Below, in pieces: positions 1 through 11,029 of a DNA stretch of 64,000 nt. The notes under the pieces are model-generated. The model was not told where the DNA came from. It saw nothing but the letters and a program-made list of their open reading frames with translations, and searched no databases. The DNA lies in contig NZ_JAGPXT010000007.1 in NCBI RefSeq assembly GCF_018070465.1, positions 186,001 to 250,000 on the forward strand, written 5' to 3'. Source of the stretch: Micromonospora sp. C95. GTDB lineage: Bacteria; Actinomycetota; Actinomycetes; Mycobacteriales; Micromonosporaceae. How positions within the stretch are numbered: position 1 is the first letter of the stretch; each line of letters opens with the position of its first letter. Position numbers and translations under genes: made by a program.

Positions 1-1
1 G

Positions 2-772
2 GCCAGCTCGGTCACTACCGCCAAGCAGGTCTCCGGCACCGACGGCGCGACGGCGAACGTTCGCACCCTGTGGCGGGGCCAGACGCTCTACGTGCTGGCC
101 GAGGTCACCGACCCGGTGGTGGACGTCTCCGGGTCCGACCCGTGGACCCAGGACTCGGTCGAGATCTACGTCGACGCCGGCAACGCCAAGAACGGTCCCT
201 TCCGCTACGACGACACCCAGATCCGGATCAACGCTGACAACGTGGTGTCGTTCGGCACCGGTGACGAGGCGTTCCAGGCAGGACGGCTGGAGAGCGCCGC
301 GGTGCGTACCGAGACCGGATACACCGTCGAGGCGGCGATCAGCCTGCTCGAATACGGTGGTCTCGGCACCTTCCACGGCCTGGACTTCCAGGTCAACGAC
401 GCCTCCGACGGCGCACGTACGTCGATCCGCAACTGGGCCGAGCAGAACGGCGAGGGCTACCAGACCACCGCCCGCTGGGGGGTGGGCCGGCTGGTCGCCG
501 GCTCCAACGTGGAGATCGCGATGGAGCGGATCGCCCGCTGGAACTCCGACAGCGGCGGTGGCTACTGCGCCACCATCACCGCCACCAACAACGGCGACAA
601 GCCCGTCGAGTGGACCGCCGTGGTCGATCTGGAGGGTGACATCTACACCGCCTGGAACTTCAAGCGGGAGCGGCTGACCGACGGCAGCTACCGGATCCGG
701 GGAGTCGACTGGAACCGCACCCTGGCCGCCGGCGCCAGCACCTTCAGCATCGGATACTGCGCCAACCTGTGA
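2..772 (+). CDS. Xylanase-type secreted protein, C-terminal part (CBM9 + CBM2-like), 5' end outside window
   Basis: The reading frame is open from base 2, so the gene starts upstream. About 256 residues are visible. The first ~175 match the carbohydrate-binding family 9 pattern (VRTLWRGQTLYVLAEVTDP, then PWTQDSVEIYVD), which typically closes GH10 endo-1,4-beta-xylanases. Residues ~180-256 form a small all-beta module with NGD..VEWT, GVDWNRTLAAGAS and two cysteines (GYCATI, GYCANL), resembling a degenerate CBM2. The catalytic domain is not in the window, so xylanase is inferred from the module order. The neighbouring genes are also for polysaccharide use. A perfect hairpin follows the stop codon. 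Confidence 0.8.
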   Translation, partial: ASSVTTAKQVSGTDGATANVRTLWRGQTLYVLAEVTDPVVDVSGSDPWTQDSVEIYVDAGNAKNGPFRYDDTQIRINADNVVSFGTGDEAFQAGRLESAAVRTETGYTVEAAISLLEYGGLGTFHGLDFQVNDASDGARTSIRNWAEQNGEGYQTTARWGVGRLVAGSNVEIAMERIARWNSDSGGGYCATITATNNGDKPVEWTAVVDLEGDIYTAWNFKRERLTDGSYRIRGVDWNRTLAAGASTFSIGYCANL

Positions 773-820
773 CACCCGGCCGGGCCACGATGACGTGCCC
801 GGGCCGGTGAGGTAGCTCCG

Positions 821-857
821 GTGGCGGCCACCGCTCGCTCAGGGCGGTGGCCGCCAC
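821..857. terminator. Bidirectional hairpin terminator
   Basis: A perfect 14-bp inverted repeat (GTGGCGGCCACCGC and its complement) with a 9-nt loop lies between two convergent genes, the xylanase-type gene and the GH43-like gene. It has no U-tract, which is usual for actinomycete terminators. Confidence 0.7.
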
Positions 858-971
858 CTGCACGTCCGCATACGCGCCGCCGCCGTGGTCGCCGGTCTGT
901 CCCGGTCCGGCGGCAGTCACCGGCCGGCAACGAACCCGTCCCGGCCGGGCCGAGGCGGTCGTCCATACCGG

Positions 972-1991
972 TCAGACGGCGCGGGCGATGCGGATGCGGG
1001 CGTCCAGCCGAGGGCCGGCCTCGTAGATCATGTACGAGACGCCGCCGTCGGTGCCGAAGGCCGGCGCGGCGACCCGACCGTTGTCCGAGGCGATCGGGGC
1101 GTGGAAGACCCCGAGGTGCACCTCCCGGTCGAAGTTGTTGCCGACCTCGGTGAGCCGGATGCGGCCGTCGTTGCCGTGGTAGGCGACATAGCTTGTCCCG
1201 TTGCGTTTGAGCAGGTGCGGGCTGGAGATGTCGGTCAGCCCGTCGCCGGCCGGCGAGATCAGCGGGTTCGGGGCGAACTGCCACTGGTCCCAGCCGTTCG
1301 GTGACCAACCCCAGAAGATCTTGCGAGTGCCGGGGCCGATGGTGTGCGCGCCCATGAAGAGCATGACGTACTTGTTGTTCTTCCCGGCGACGGTGTGTTC
1401 GAACACCCGGGCGTACGAGGTCTCGGTGGTGTTCGGCACCAGCCGGGTGCTCAGGATCGGTGTCTCGTTGGTGAAGGTGATGCCGTCGCGGGACCGGGCC
1501 ACCCGGGTGGTGAAGTTCTCCCCGTGGAAGTAGAGGAAGAACTCCCTGGTGGAGGCGTTCCACACCACGTGCGGCGAGGAGACGTGGCTGACCGTGGTGG
1601 TGGGCAGCACCCGGTCGACGATCGGGTTGGCCGGGTGCTCGGTGTAGGGGCCTTCGAGCCGGTCGGCGTAGGCCAGGCAGATGCCGCCGGGTGCGTCGTG
1701 CGGGGCGTAGTAGAGGTAGTACCGGCCCCGGGCACCGGAGATCTTGTCGTAGACCCCGCGTACGCAGGGGAAGATCGTCTCGCCGGTGGGGTCGTAGCGC
1801 AGCGGCGTGGCGAACGCGTCGCGGACGTACCGGTAGCTGGGGAAGCCGGCCGGACCGGCGAGGGCGGGAGCGGCGGCGAGGGTGCCGCCGATGGCGGCAC
1901 CGGCGGCGGTGGCGGTGCCGATCAGGGCCGCGCCGCGCAGCAGGCCACGGCGGCTCACCGGAGCGGGTTCCGGTAGGGATCGGTCGGTCAT
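972..1991 (-). CDS. Tat-exported GH43-like beta-propeller glycoside hydrolase
   Basis: The protein is 339 residues. It starts at the ATG giving MTDRSLPEP; the longer upstream frame runs through the regulatory region and lacks signal-like sequence. Residues ~14-45 form a twin-arginine signal (SRRGLLRGAAL followed by an Ala-rich core), so the enzyme is predicted to be exported folded. The body has repeated blade-like motifs (YYLYYAPHD, SSPHVVWN, SSPHLLKRNG, YVAYHGNDGRIR), as in five-bladed propeller hydrolases such as GH43, GH117 and GH130. The substrate cannot be read from the sequence; an arabino- or xylo-oligosaccharide is plausible beside a xylanase-type gene. It is divergent from a LacI regulator, with operator-like palindromes in the shared region. 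Confidence 0.7.
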   Translation of the reverse strand: MTDRSLPEPAPVSRRGLLRGAALIGTATAAGAAIGGTLAAAPALAGPAGFPSYRYVRDAFATPLRYDPTGETIFPCVRGVYDKISGARGRYYLYYAPHDAPGGICLAYADRLEGPYTEHPANPIVDRVLPTTTVSHVSSPHVVWNASTREFFLYFHGENFTTRVARSRDGITFTNETPILSTRLVPNTTETSYARVFEHTVAGKNNKYVMLFMGAHTIGPGTRKIFWGWSPNGWDQWQFAPNPLISPAGDGLTDISSPHLLKRNGTSYVAYHGNDGRIRLTEVGNNFDREVHLGVFHAPIASDNGRVAAPAFGTDGGVSYMIYEAGPRLDARIRIARAV

Positions 1992-2205
1992 GCGGATCTC
2001 CGATCGTGAGGGGGACGCTCGTCGATGGCGGAGCTGGGGACGGCGGTGGGGCAACGCTGCCGGCTGGGACGTGGCAGGCCGGCGCTGGCGGCGAGGACCG
2101 GCGGTCGCCGCATCGATTGCCGGTGACCGTACGTGAGATCGGGCTCCATGAGGGAGCGAACCTCGTGATCGATGAGTCTGCGGTCGGAGACGAGCCCGGG
2201 TCAAG

Positions 2206-2225
2206 GTGCTAATACGAATTATCAC
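2206..2225. promoter_or_regulatory. LacI-type operator, site A
   Basis: This is an imperfect palindrome, GTGCTAATACGAATTATCAC, centred on CG as is usual for LacI/GalR sites. It shares the core GCTAATNCGNATTANC with site B, 97 bp away centre to centre. It lies in the 352-bp divergent region between the GH43-like gene and the LacI gene. Nothing else was recognised in that region. Confidence 0.6.
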
Positions 2226-2304
2226 GCCGATTTTGCGGAGAGATTTTCCGTCGTCAGGGGTTGACGTCGGACGGTGGCGGGTCGCAGGATTTCACACCAA
2301 CGTA

Positions 2305-2320
2305 GCTAATGCGTATTAGC
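2305..2320. promoter_or_regulatory. LacI-type operator, site B
   Basis: GCTAATGCGTATTAGC is palindromic in 7 of 8 base pairs with a central CG. It lies 23 bp upstream of the GTG start of the LacI gene, a position fitting autoregulation. Together with site A it could support DNA looping between the divergent promoters. Confidence 0.65.
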
Positions 2321-2343
2321 GCAGAAACGATTGGACACGGAAC

Positions 2344-3375
2344 GTGACCGGATCGCGCAGGCGGGTGACCCAGCAGGACATCGCCCGGATGACCGGCGTC
2401 AGCCAGGCGACGGTGTCGCTGGTGCTCAACGGCCGCGACGACGGCAGCGTCCGGATCGCACCGGAGACCCGGGACCGGGTGCTGCACGCCATCCGGTCCA
2501 CCGGGTACGTCGCCGACCCGGTGGCCCGGCGGCTCGCCGCCCGGCACAACCGGATCCTCGGCGTCTTCACCTACGAGCCGGTCTTCCCGGCGGGCACCGG
2601 CGACTTCTACCATCCGTTCCTGGTCGGCATCGAGGAGTCCGCCGAGCGCCTCGGCTGTGACCTGCTGCTGCTCACCAGCGCCCCGGTCGCCGAGGGCCGG
2701 CGGCGCATCTTCCACGACGACAACCGGCTACGGCTGGCCGACGGCTGCGTCCTGCTCGGTCGCTCCCTGGACCGCGACGAACTGGGCCGGCTGGTCGCCG
2801 AGGGACATCCCTTCGTCTCCGTCGGCCGGCGCGACGACGCGGGCGGACCGGTGCCGTACGTCGGCGCGGACTACGCCGCCGCCACCGCCGACGTGGTCCG
2901 GCGCGCCCTCGACGCCGGCCACACCAGGCTGGCGTACCTCGGCCAGGGGGCCGGCCCGGAATCACACACCGACCGGTTCGCCGGCTACCGGGCCTCCCTC
3001 GACGCGGCCGGGCTGCCGGCCCGACACGAACCCACCGACCGATCCCCCGCCGACCTGCTCGACGCGCTGCTCGACGCCGGCGTCACCGCCGTGCTGGCCG
3101 AGGAGTACGCCGACGGTGTCGCCCTGGCCACCGTCGCCGCCGAGCGCGGCCTGACCGTGCCCGCCGACCTGTCCATCCTGGCCCTGGGCGACCCGACCCG
3201 GCCGACAACCAGCGACCTTGAGTTCACCGGCTTCCGGATCCCCCGCCGCGACATGGGGTGGCAGGCCGTCGAGGTACTCACCGGACTGCTGGCCGGGGTG
3301 CCCGGCACCGTCACCCAGCGGCTGCTGCCGTGCCAGCCGGTCGACGGCGTCACCCTGCGGCCACCCCGACACTGA
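2344..3375 (+). CDS. LacI-family transcriptional regulator
   Basis: The protein is 343 residues, the normal family length, with a GTG start. Residues ~7-30 are the LacI helix-turn-helix (TQQDIARMTGVSQATVSLVL), followed by the hinge region (DPVARRLAA). The C-terminal ~280 residues form the periplasmic-binding-like sugar-sensing fold. The gene sits between a hydrolase gene and an FAD-oxidoreductase/ABC-importer operon. It most likely represses both until a sugar released by the hydrolases is bound. Two matching palindromes upstream are its probable operators. The effector is unknown. Confidence 0.9.
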   Translation: MTGSRRRVTQQDIARMTGVSQATVSLVLNGRDDGSVRIAPETRDRVLHAIRSTGYVADPVARRLAARHNRILGVFTYEPVFPAGTGDFYHPFLVGIEESAERLGCDLLLLTSAPVAEGRRRIFHDDNRLRLADGCVLLGRSLDRDELGRLVAEGHPFVSVGRRDDAGGPVPYVGADYAAATADVVRRALDAGHTRLAYLGQGAGPESHTDRFAGYRASLDAAGLPARHEPTDRSPADLLDALLDAGVTAVLAEEYADGVALATVAAERGLTVPADLSILALGDPTRPTTSDLEFTGFRIPRRDMGWQAVEVLTGLLAGVPGTVTQRLLPCQPVDGVTLRPPRH

Positions 3376-3441
3376 CCAGCTCAACACCGGCCGCCGCGCC
3401 GTCGTTCGGCGGCCCTGGATCGTTTCATGAGAGGACCGACC

Positions 3442-5076
3442 GTGCCCGAGATGCAGGCCGAAGTACTTGTCGTCGGCGGTGGGCTCGGTGGCGTGGCCGC
3501 CGCCCTGGCCGCGCTGCGCGCCGGCCGCAGCGTGTTGCTGACCGAGGAGTACGACTGGCTCGGCGGGCAGCTCACCAGCCAGGCCGTACCGCCGGACGAG
3601 CACTCCTGGGTGGAGCGCTTCGGCGTCACGGCCAGCTACCGGGCGCTGCGGGACGGCATCCGGGAGCACTACCGGCGCTGGTATCCGCTCACCGACCGGG
3701 CTCGGCGCACCACCGCGCTCAACCCGGGGGCCGGGCACGTCAGTCGACTCTGCCACGAACCCCGGGTCGCGGTGGCGGTGCTGGAGGCCATGCTGGGGCC
3801 GTACCGGGGGTCCGGGCGGCTGCGGGTGCTCCAGCCGTACCGGCCGGTGGCCGCCGACACCGACGGCGACCGGGTCACCGGGGTCACCGTGGCGCACCGG
3901 CACACCGGTGACCTGGTGCACCTGAGCGCGCCGTACGTGCTGGACGCCACCGAGACCGGCGAGTTGCTGCCGCTGACCGGCACCGAGTACGTCACCGGCT
4001 TCGAGTCCCGGGCAGACACCGGTGAGCCGAGCGCGCCGGAGCAGGCCCAGCCGACGAACATGCAGGCGGTGTCGGTGTGCTTCGCGGTCGACCACGTCGA
4101 CGGCGACCACACCATCGACAAACCGGCGGCGTACGACTTCTGGCGGGCGTACCGGCCACCGTTCTGGGGCGACCGGATGCTGTCGTTCCGCTCCCCAAAC
4201 CCGCGCACCCTGGCGATCTCCGAACGCACCTTCACCCCGAATCCGGACGACGACCCGTGGCTGGTCCAGGCCGACCAGCGGGTCAACCCCGGCGACGGGA
4301 ACCTGTGGACGTTCCGCCGGATCGCCGCCCGGCGCAACTTCGCCCCCGGCGCGTACGACAGCGACATCTGCCTGGTCAACTGGCCGATGCTCGACTATTT
4401 CGAAGCGCCGGTCATCGACGTACCCGATCCGTACGCGCGGATCGAGGCGGCCCGGGAACTCTCACTGTCGGTGCTCTACTGGTTGCAGACCGAGGCGCCC
4501 CGCGCCGACGGCGGCACCGGCTTCCCCAGCCTGCGGCTGCGCGGCGACGTCACCGGCACCGGCACCGCCGCCACCGGCGGCGACGTCACCCACAGCGGCC
4601 TGGCCCAGGCGCCCTACATCCGGGAGTCGCGCCGCATCCGGGCCGAGTACACCGTCGTCGAGCAGGACCTCTCGTTGGAGATCCGAGGCGACAAGGGCGC
4701 GGTCAGCTACGCCGACTCGGTCGGCGTCGGCATGTACCGCATCGACCTGCACCCCTCCACCGGCGGCGACAACTACATCGACGTGGCCTCCTGCCCCTTC
4801 GAGATCCCGCTCGGCGCCCTGATCCCCCGCCGGGTGGAGAACCTGCTGCCCGCCGGCAAGAACATCGGCACCACGCACATCACCAACGGCTCCTATCGCC
4901 TGCACCCCGTCGAGTGGAACGTCGGCGAGGTCGCCGGTCTGCTCGCGGACTTCTGCCTGGCCCGGCGGGTCACCCCCCGCGCGGTGCGCTACACCCCCGG
5001 CCTGCTGGCCGACTTCCAGAACCGCCTCGCCGAGTCCGGTGTCGAGCTGCGCTGGCCCGACATCGCCGGCTACTGA
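3442..5076 (+). CDS. FAD-dependent oxidoreductase (FAD_oxidored family)
   Basis: The N-terminal Rossmann motif VVGGGLGGVAAALAALRAG and the following acidic stretch bind FAD. The overall pattern (WLGGQLTSQ, HEPRVAV, AAGKNIGTTHITNGSYRLHPVEWNVG) is that of the PF12831-type family. Members are often found with glycoside hydrolases, but their reactions are largely unknown. An in-frame ATG lies at 3427, but GAGAGGA at 3429-3435 is spaced six bases from the GTG at 3442, which I prefer (544 residues). The gene is followed 16 bp later by the ABC-importer genes, so it is probably the first gene of that operon. It may oxidise or isomerise the imported sugar or an extracellular glycoside. Confidence 0.8.
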   Translation: MPEMQAEVLVVGGGLGGVAAALAALRAGRSVLLTEEYDWLGGQLTSQAVPPDEHSWVERFGVTASYRALRDGIREHYRRWYPLTDRARRTTALNPGAGHVSRLCHEPRVAVAVLEAMLGPYRGSGRLRVLQPYRPVAADTDGDRVTGVTVAHRHTGDLVHLSAPYVLDATETGELLPLTGTEYVTGFESRADTGEPSAPEQAQPTNMQAVSVCFAVDHVDGDHTIDKPAAYDFWRAYRPPFWGDRMLSFRSPNPRTLAISERTFTPNPDDDPWLVQADQRVNPGDGNLWTFRRIAARRNFAPGAYDSDICLVNWPMLDYFEAPVIDVPDPYARIEAARELSLSVLYWLQTEAPRADGGTGFPSLRLRGDVTGTGTAATGGDVTHSGLAQAPYIRESRRIRAEYTVVEQDLSLEIRGDKGAVSYADSVGVGMYRIDLHPSTGGDNYIDVASCPFEIPLGALIPRRVENLLPAGKNIGTTHITNGSYRLHPVEWNVGEVAGLLADFCLARRVTPRAVRYTPGLLADFQNRLAESGVELRWPDIAGY

Positions 5077-5092
5077 GGAAGGACATAACCTG

Positions 5093-6364
5093 ATGAGGAA
5101 CCGGTTGACGGCCGTCGTCGCGCTCACCGCGCTGCTCGGCCTGACCGCCTGCGGCGGCGACTCCGCCGAGTCCGACGGCCCGGTCACGCTGCGGATGACC
5201 ACCTGGTCGGCGAACGAGGCCCACCTCAAGTTGTTCAACGAGATCGCCGCCGAGTACGCCGCGACGAATCCGGACGTCGCCGGGATCACCTTCGACCCGA
5301 TCCCGTTCGAGAGCTACACCACCACCCTGACCACCCAGATCGCCGGCGGCAACCCGCCCGATCTGGCCTGGGTGCTGGAGAACTCCGCGCCCGACTTCGT
5401 CACCTCCGGCGCGCTGGTGCCGCTTGACGACACCCTCAAGAGCACCGAGGGGTACGGCTTCGACGAGCTCGCCCCGGCCGCGACGAAACTGTGGCAGGCC
5501 GACGGCAAGCTGTTCGCGTACCCCTTCTCCACCTCGCCGTTCGGGGTTTTCGTCAACACCGACCTGGTGACGGCGGCCGGCGCGCAGAGCCCGGCCGAGA
5601 TGATCGCCGCCGGCCAGTGGACCTGGCAGAACGCGCTGGCCACCGCCAAGGCGGTGCAGGCGGAGACCGGCAAGGCGGGTCTGGTGGTCCGCGACTTCGA
5701 CTACAAGGGTTGGGACTTCCTGTCCACCGTATGGACCGGTTGGGGCGCGCAGGCGTGGAGCGAGGACGGCCGCACCTGCGGCTTCAACTCCGCCGAGATG
5801 GTCGAGGCGATGACGGTCCTGCACCGGGGGATCTTCGTCGACAAGGCGCTGCCCGGCCCGGGTACCACCGCCGACTTCTTCGCCGGTGACGCCGGCATGA
5901 CCATCACCCAGATCTCCCGCGCGTCCCTGCTGGACGGGCAGAAGTTCGGCTGGGACCTGGTGCCGCTGCCCGCCGGGCCGAAGGGTGAGTACGCGGTGAT
6001 CGGGCAGGGCGGCATGGGAGTGCTCAAGCAGGGCCGCAACGCCGAGGCTGCCGCCGACTTCCTGGCGTACCTGACCAACCCGGCCAACTCGGCGAAGCTG
6101 GCGCAGTTCTTCCCGCCCCCGCGTACCTCGCTGCTCACCGCCGAGACCCTCGCCAAGACCAACCCGCTGCTGAGCCCGGAACAGTTGCAGGAAGTGGTGA
6201 TCGACGGGATCGCCGAGGGGGTGGTCAAGCCCAGCCACACCGGCCAGGCCGAGCTGAACCAGGCGGTCCGGGCCGCGCTCGACCCGCTGTGGCGGCCGGA
6301 CGCCGACGTGCGGGGCGTACTCGACGGCGTCTGCACCGCGATCACCCCGTTGCTGGCGAAGTAG
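5093..6364 (+). CDS. Carbohydrate ABC transporter substrate-binding lipoprotein
   Basis: The protein is 423 residues. The start at ATG 5093 has a clear AGGAAGGA ribosome site. The signal peptide ends in the lipobox LTAC, with Cys20 as the lipid anchor. The mature part is a cluster B/family 1 solute-binding protein (RMTTWSANEAHLKLFNEIAAEY, with aromatic-rich segments later), which captures oligosaccharides outside the membrane. The next two genes encode its permeases. Confidence 0.9.
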   Translation: MRNRLTAVVALTALLGLTACGGDSAESDGPVTLRMTTWSANEAHLKLFNEIAAEYAATNPDVAGITFDPIPFESYTTTLTTQIAGGNPPDLAWVLENSAPDFVTSGALVPLDDTLKSTEGYGFDELAPAATKLWQADGKLFAYPFSTSPFGVFVNTDLVTAAGAQSPAEMIAAGQWTWQNALATAKAVQAETGKAGLVVRDFDYKGWDFLSTVWTGWGAQAWSEDGRTCGFNSAEMVEAMTVLHRGIFVDKALPGPGTTADFFAGDAGMTITQISRASLLDGQKFGWDLVPLPAGPKGEYAVIGQGGMGVLKQGRNAEAAADFLAYLTNPANSAKLAQFFPPPRTSLLTAETLAKTNPLLSPEQLQEVVIDGIAEGVVKPSHTGQAELNQAVRAALDPLWRPDADVRGVLDGVCTAITPLLAK

Positions 6365-6373
6365 GGATCCTCG

Positions 6374-7339
6374 ATGTCGGTCCTGACCAGGGACACCGTG
6401 GGGCGGGCCGGTGACCGGTCCGCCCCCGGCGGGGCCGCGCCGTATCGACGGCGCGGCTGGTGGACGACCCGTCGCCGCGATCAGCTCGCCGGGCTCCTCT
6501 TCGTCGCACCGCAACTGGCCGGCTCGGTGCTGTTCGTGCTGATCCCGCTCGGACTGGTGGTCTGGTACAGCCTGCACGAGTGGAACGTGCTCGCCGGCAC
6601 CTTCGAGTTCGTCGGCCCGGGAAACTACCAGGCTCTGGCCGAGGACCCGAACCTGCCGTCGGTGCTGCGGGTCACCGCGCTGTTCTCGATCGGCCTGGTG
6701 GTGTTCAACCTCAGCCTGGCCCTGCTGCTGGCGGTGCTGCTCAACCAGCGGCTCCGCGGCACCGTCGTGTTCCGGACGTTGTTCTTCTCCCCGGTCGTCG
6801 TCTCGCTTGTCGCCTGGACGATCGTGTGGGGGTTCCTGCTCCAGGACGACGGCGGCGTCAACGGTGCGCTGGGCACCATCGGCGTGGACGGGCCGAACTG
6901 GCTGCGCGGCGACTGGACGGCCCTACTGTCGGTGATCGTGGTGCAGGTGGTCAAGAACGTCGGCCTGAACATGGTGTTGTTCCTGGCCGCGTTGCAGGGC
7001 GTGCCGGCGGAGTTGTACGAGGCGGCCCGGGTCGAGGGAGCGAGCGCCTGGACCCGGTTCCGGCGGATCACCGTGCCGCTGATCAGCCCGACCATCCTGC
7101 TCACCTCGATCATCACGGTGGTCGGGTCGTTGCAGGTGTTCGCCCAGATAGCCGTGCTCACCCAGGGCGGGCCGGGCACCTCGACCACGGTGCTCGTCTA
7201 CTACCTGTACCAGCGGGCGTTCCAGTTCCACCAGTTCGGCTACGGGGCCACGCTGTCGGTGCTGCTCTTCCTGATCGTGCTGGTGCTCACCGTCGTGCAG
7301 TGGCGGATGCGCAGGAGGTGGGTCTTCCATGAACAGTAG
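6374..7339 (+). CDS. Sugar ABC transporter permease (MalF-like)
   Basis: The protein is 321 residues with six predicted membrane helices. The cytoplasmic EAA loop is visible (EAARVEGASAWTRFRRITVP) and docks the ATPase. The basic N-terminal ~40 residues are cytoplasmic. The gene lies 9 bp downstream of the binding-protein gene and overlaps the next permease gene by 11 bp. No ATPase gene is present in the cluster. As in other actinomycetes, a shared MsiK/UgpC-type ATPase encoded elsewhere probably energises the system (inference). Confidence 0.9.
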   Translation: MSVLTRDTVGRAGDRSAPGGAAPYRRRGWWTTRRRDQLAGLLFVAPQLAGSVLFVLIPLGLVVWYSLHEWNVLAGTFEFVGPGNYQALAEDPNLPSVLRVTALFSIGLVVFNLSLALLLAVLLNQRLRGTVVFRTLFFSPVVVSLVAWTIVWGFLLQDDGGVNGALGTIGVDGPNWLRGDWTALLSVIVVQVVKNVGLNMVLFLAALQGVPAELYEAARVEGASAWTRFRRITVPLISPTILLTSIITVVGSLQVFAQIAVLTQGGPGTSTTVLVYYLYQRAFQFHQFGYGATLSVLLFLIVLVLTVVQWRMRRRWVFHEQ

Positions 7340-8171
7340 GCTCTCCGTACGGGCCAGGGTCGCCCTCTACGGCGCGCTCTGCCTGCTGGCTCTGCCGTTC
7401 GTCTTCCCCACCTGGTGGATGGTCACCTCGTCGGTGAAGCCGGTCAGCGACATCTTCGCCTTCCCGCCGTCGCTGATCCCGACCGAGGCCAGCCTCTCCG
7501 CGTACCGTCGGGTCTTCGAGCTGCAACCGTTCGCGCAGCAGTACTTCAACAGCGGGTACATCGCGGCCGTGGTCACCGTCGGCACCCTGGCGGTCTCGTC
7601 GCTGGCCGGGTACGCCTTCGCCCGGATCCGCTTCCGGGGCCAGCAGGTGCTGTTCGTGGTGGTGCTGGTCGGGCTGCTCATCCCGAGTGAGGTGACGATC
7701 GTTCCGCTGTTCCGCATGTTCAACTCGTGGGGCCTGGTGGACACCCACTGGCCGCTGATCCTGGTGCCGATCCTGGGCGCGCCGAGCGTGCTGGCCACCT
7801 TCATCATGCGGCAGTTCTTCATCACCCTCCCCGCCGAGTTGGAGGAGGCGGCGCGGGTGGACGGGCTGGGCCGGTTCGCGACCTTCTGGCGTATCGCGTT
7901 GCCGCTGGCCCGCCCGGCGCTCGGCGCGGTGGCGATCTTCACCTTCCTGCACAGCTGGAACCTGTACCTGGAGCCGATCGTCTTCCTCTCCACACCGGAG
8001 AAGTTCACCCTTCCGCAGGCGCTCACCCAGTTCGTGGACGCCTACGGCGGGCCGATGTGGGACGTGCAGCTGTCGGCGGCGTCGATGACCGCAATCCCGA
8101 TCCTGGTGATCTTCGTGATCGCCCAGCGGCAGTTCATCGAGGGCCTGGCCCACACCGGCCTCAAGGGTTGA
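7329..8171 (+). CDS. Carbohydrate ABC transporter permease (MalG-like)
   Basis: The protein is 280 residues and is the second permease of the heterodimer, with six hydrophobic helices and the EAA loop (EAARVDGLGRFATFWRIALP). The start lies inside the end of the first permease gene, which indicates translational coupling. It is the last gene of the FAD-oxidoreductase/ABC operon, which closes at a strong hairpin 27 bp downstream. Confidence 0.9.
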   Translation: MNSRLSVRARVALYGALCLLALPFVFPTWWMVTSSVKPVSDIFAFPPSLIPTEASLSAYRRVFELQPFAQQYFNSGYIAAVVTVGTLAVSSLAGYAFARIRFRGQQVLFVVVLVGLLIPSEVTIVPLFRMFNSWGLVDTHWPLILVPILGAPSVLATFIMRQFFITLPAELEEAARVDGLGRFATFWRIALPLARPALGAVAIFTFLHSWNLYLEPIVFLSTPEKFTLPQALTQFVDAYGGPMWDVQLSAASMTAIPILVIFVIAQRQFIEGLAHTGLKG

Positions 8172-8197
8172 CGCAGCCCTCGGACCTCAGCTGGGGC

Positions 8198-8233
8198 GAG
8201 CCCCGGGCGATCGTCGCCGATCGCCCGGGGCTC
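8198..8233. terminator. Bidirectional hairpin terminator
   Basis: A perfect 15-bp inverted repeat (GAGCCCCGGGCGATC and its complement) with a 6-nt loop sits between the convergent ABC operon and katG. It probably ends both transcripts. Confidence 0.8.
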
Positions 8234-8250
8234 GTTGTCGAATGCCCGGA

Positions 8251-10979
<2,729 letters not shown>

Positions 10980-10987
10980 GCCGACGA

Positions 10988-11017
10988 ACCTACTCGACTC
11001 TTCTGGAATCAATCAAG
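10988..11017 (-). promoter_or_regulatory. furA promoter/operator, probably leaderless
   Basis: On the minus strand, TTGATTGATTCCAGAAGAG closely resembles the FurA box of mycobacterial furA-katG (from memory TTGACTGATTCCAGAAAAG). A TAGGTT -10-like hexamer follows at 10988-10993, only 8 nt before the ATG at 10979, so the mRNA probably begins at or next to the start codon. Confidence 0.65.
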
Positions 11018-11029
11018 TTTTGGGGTGGA

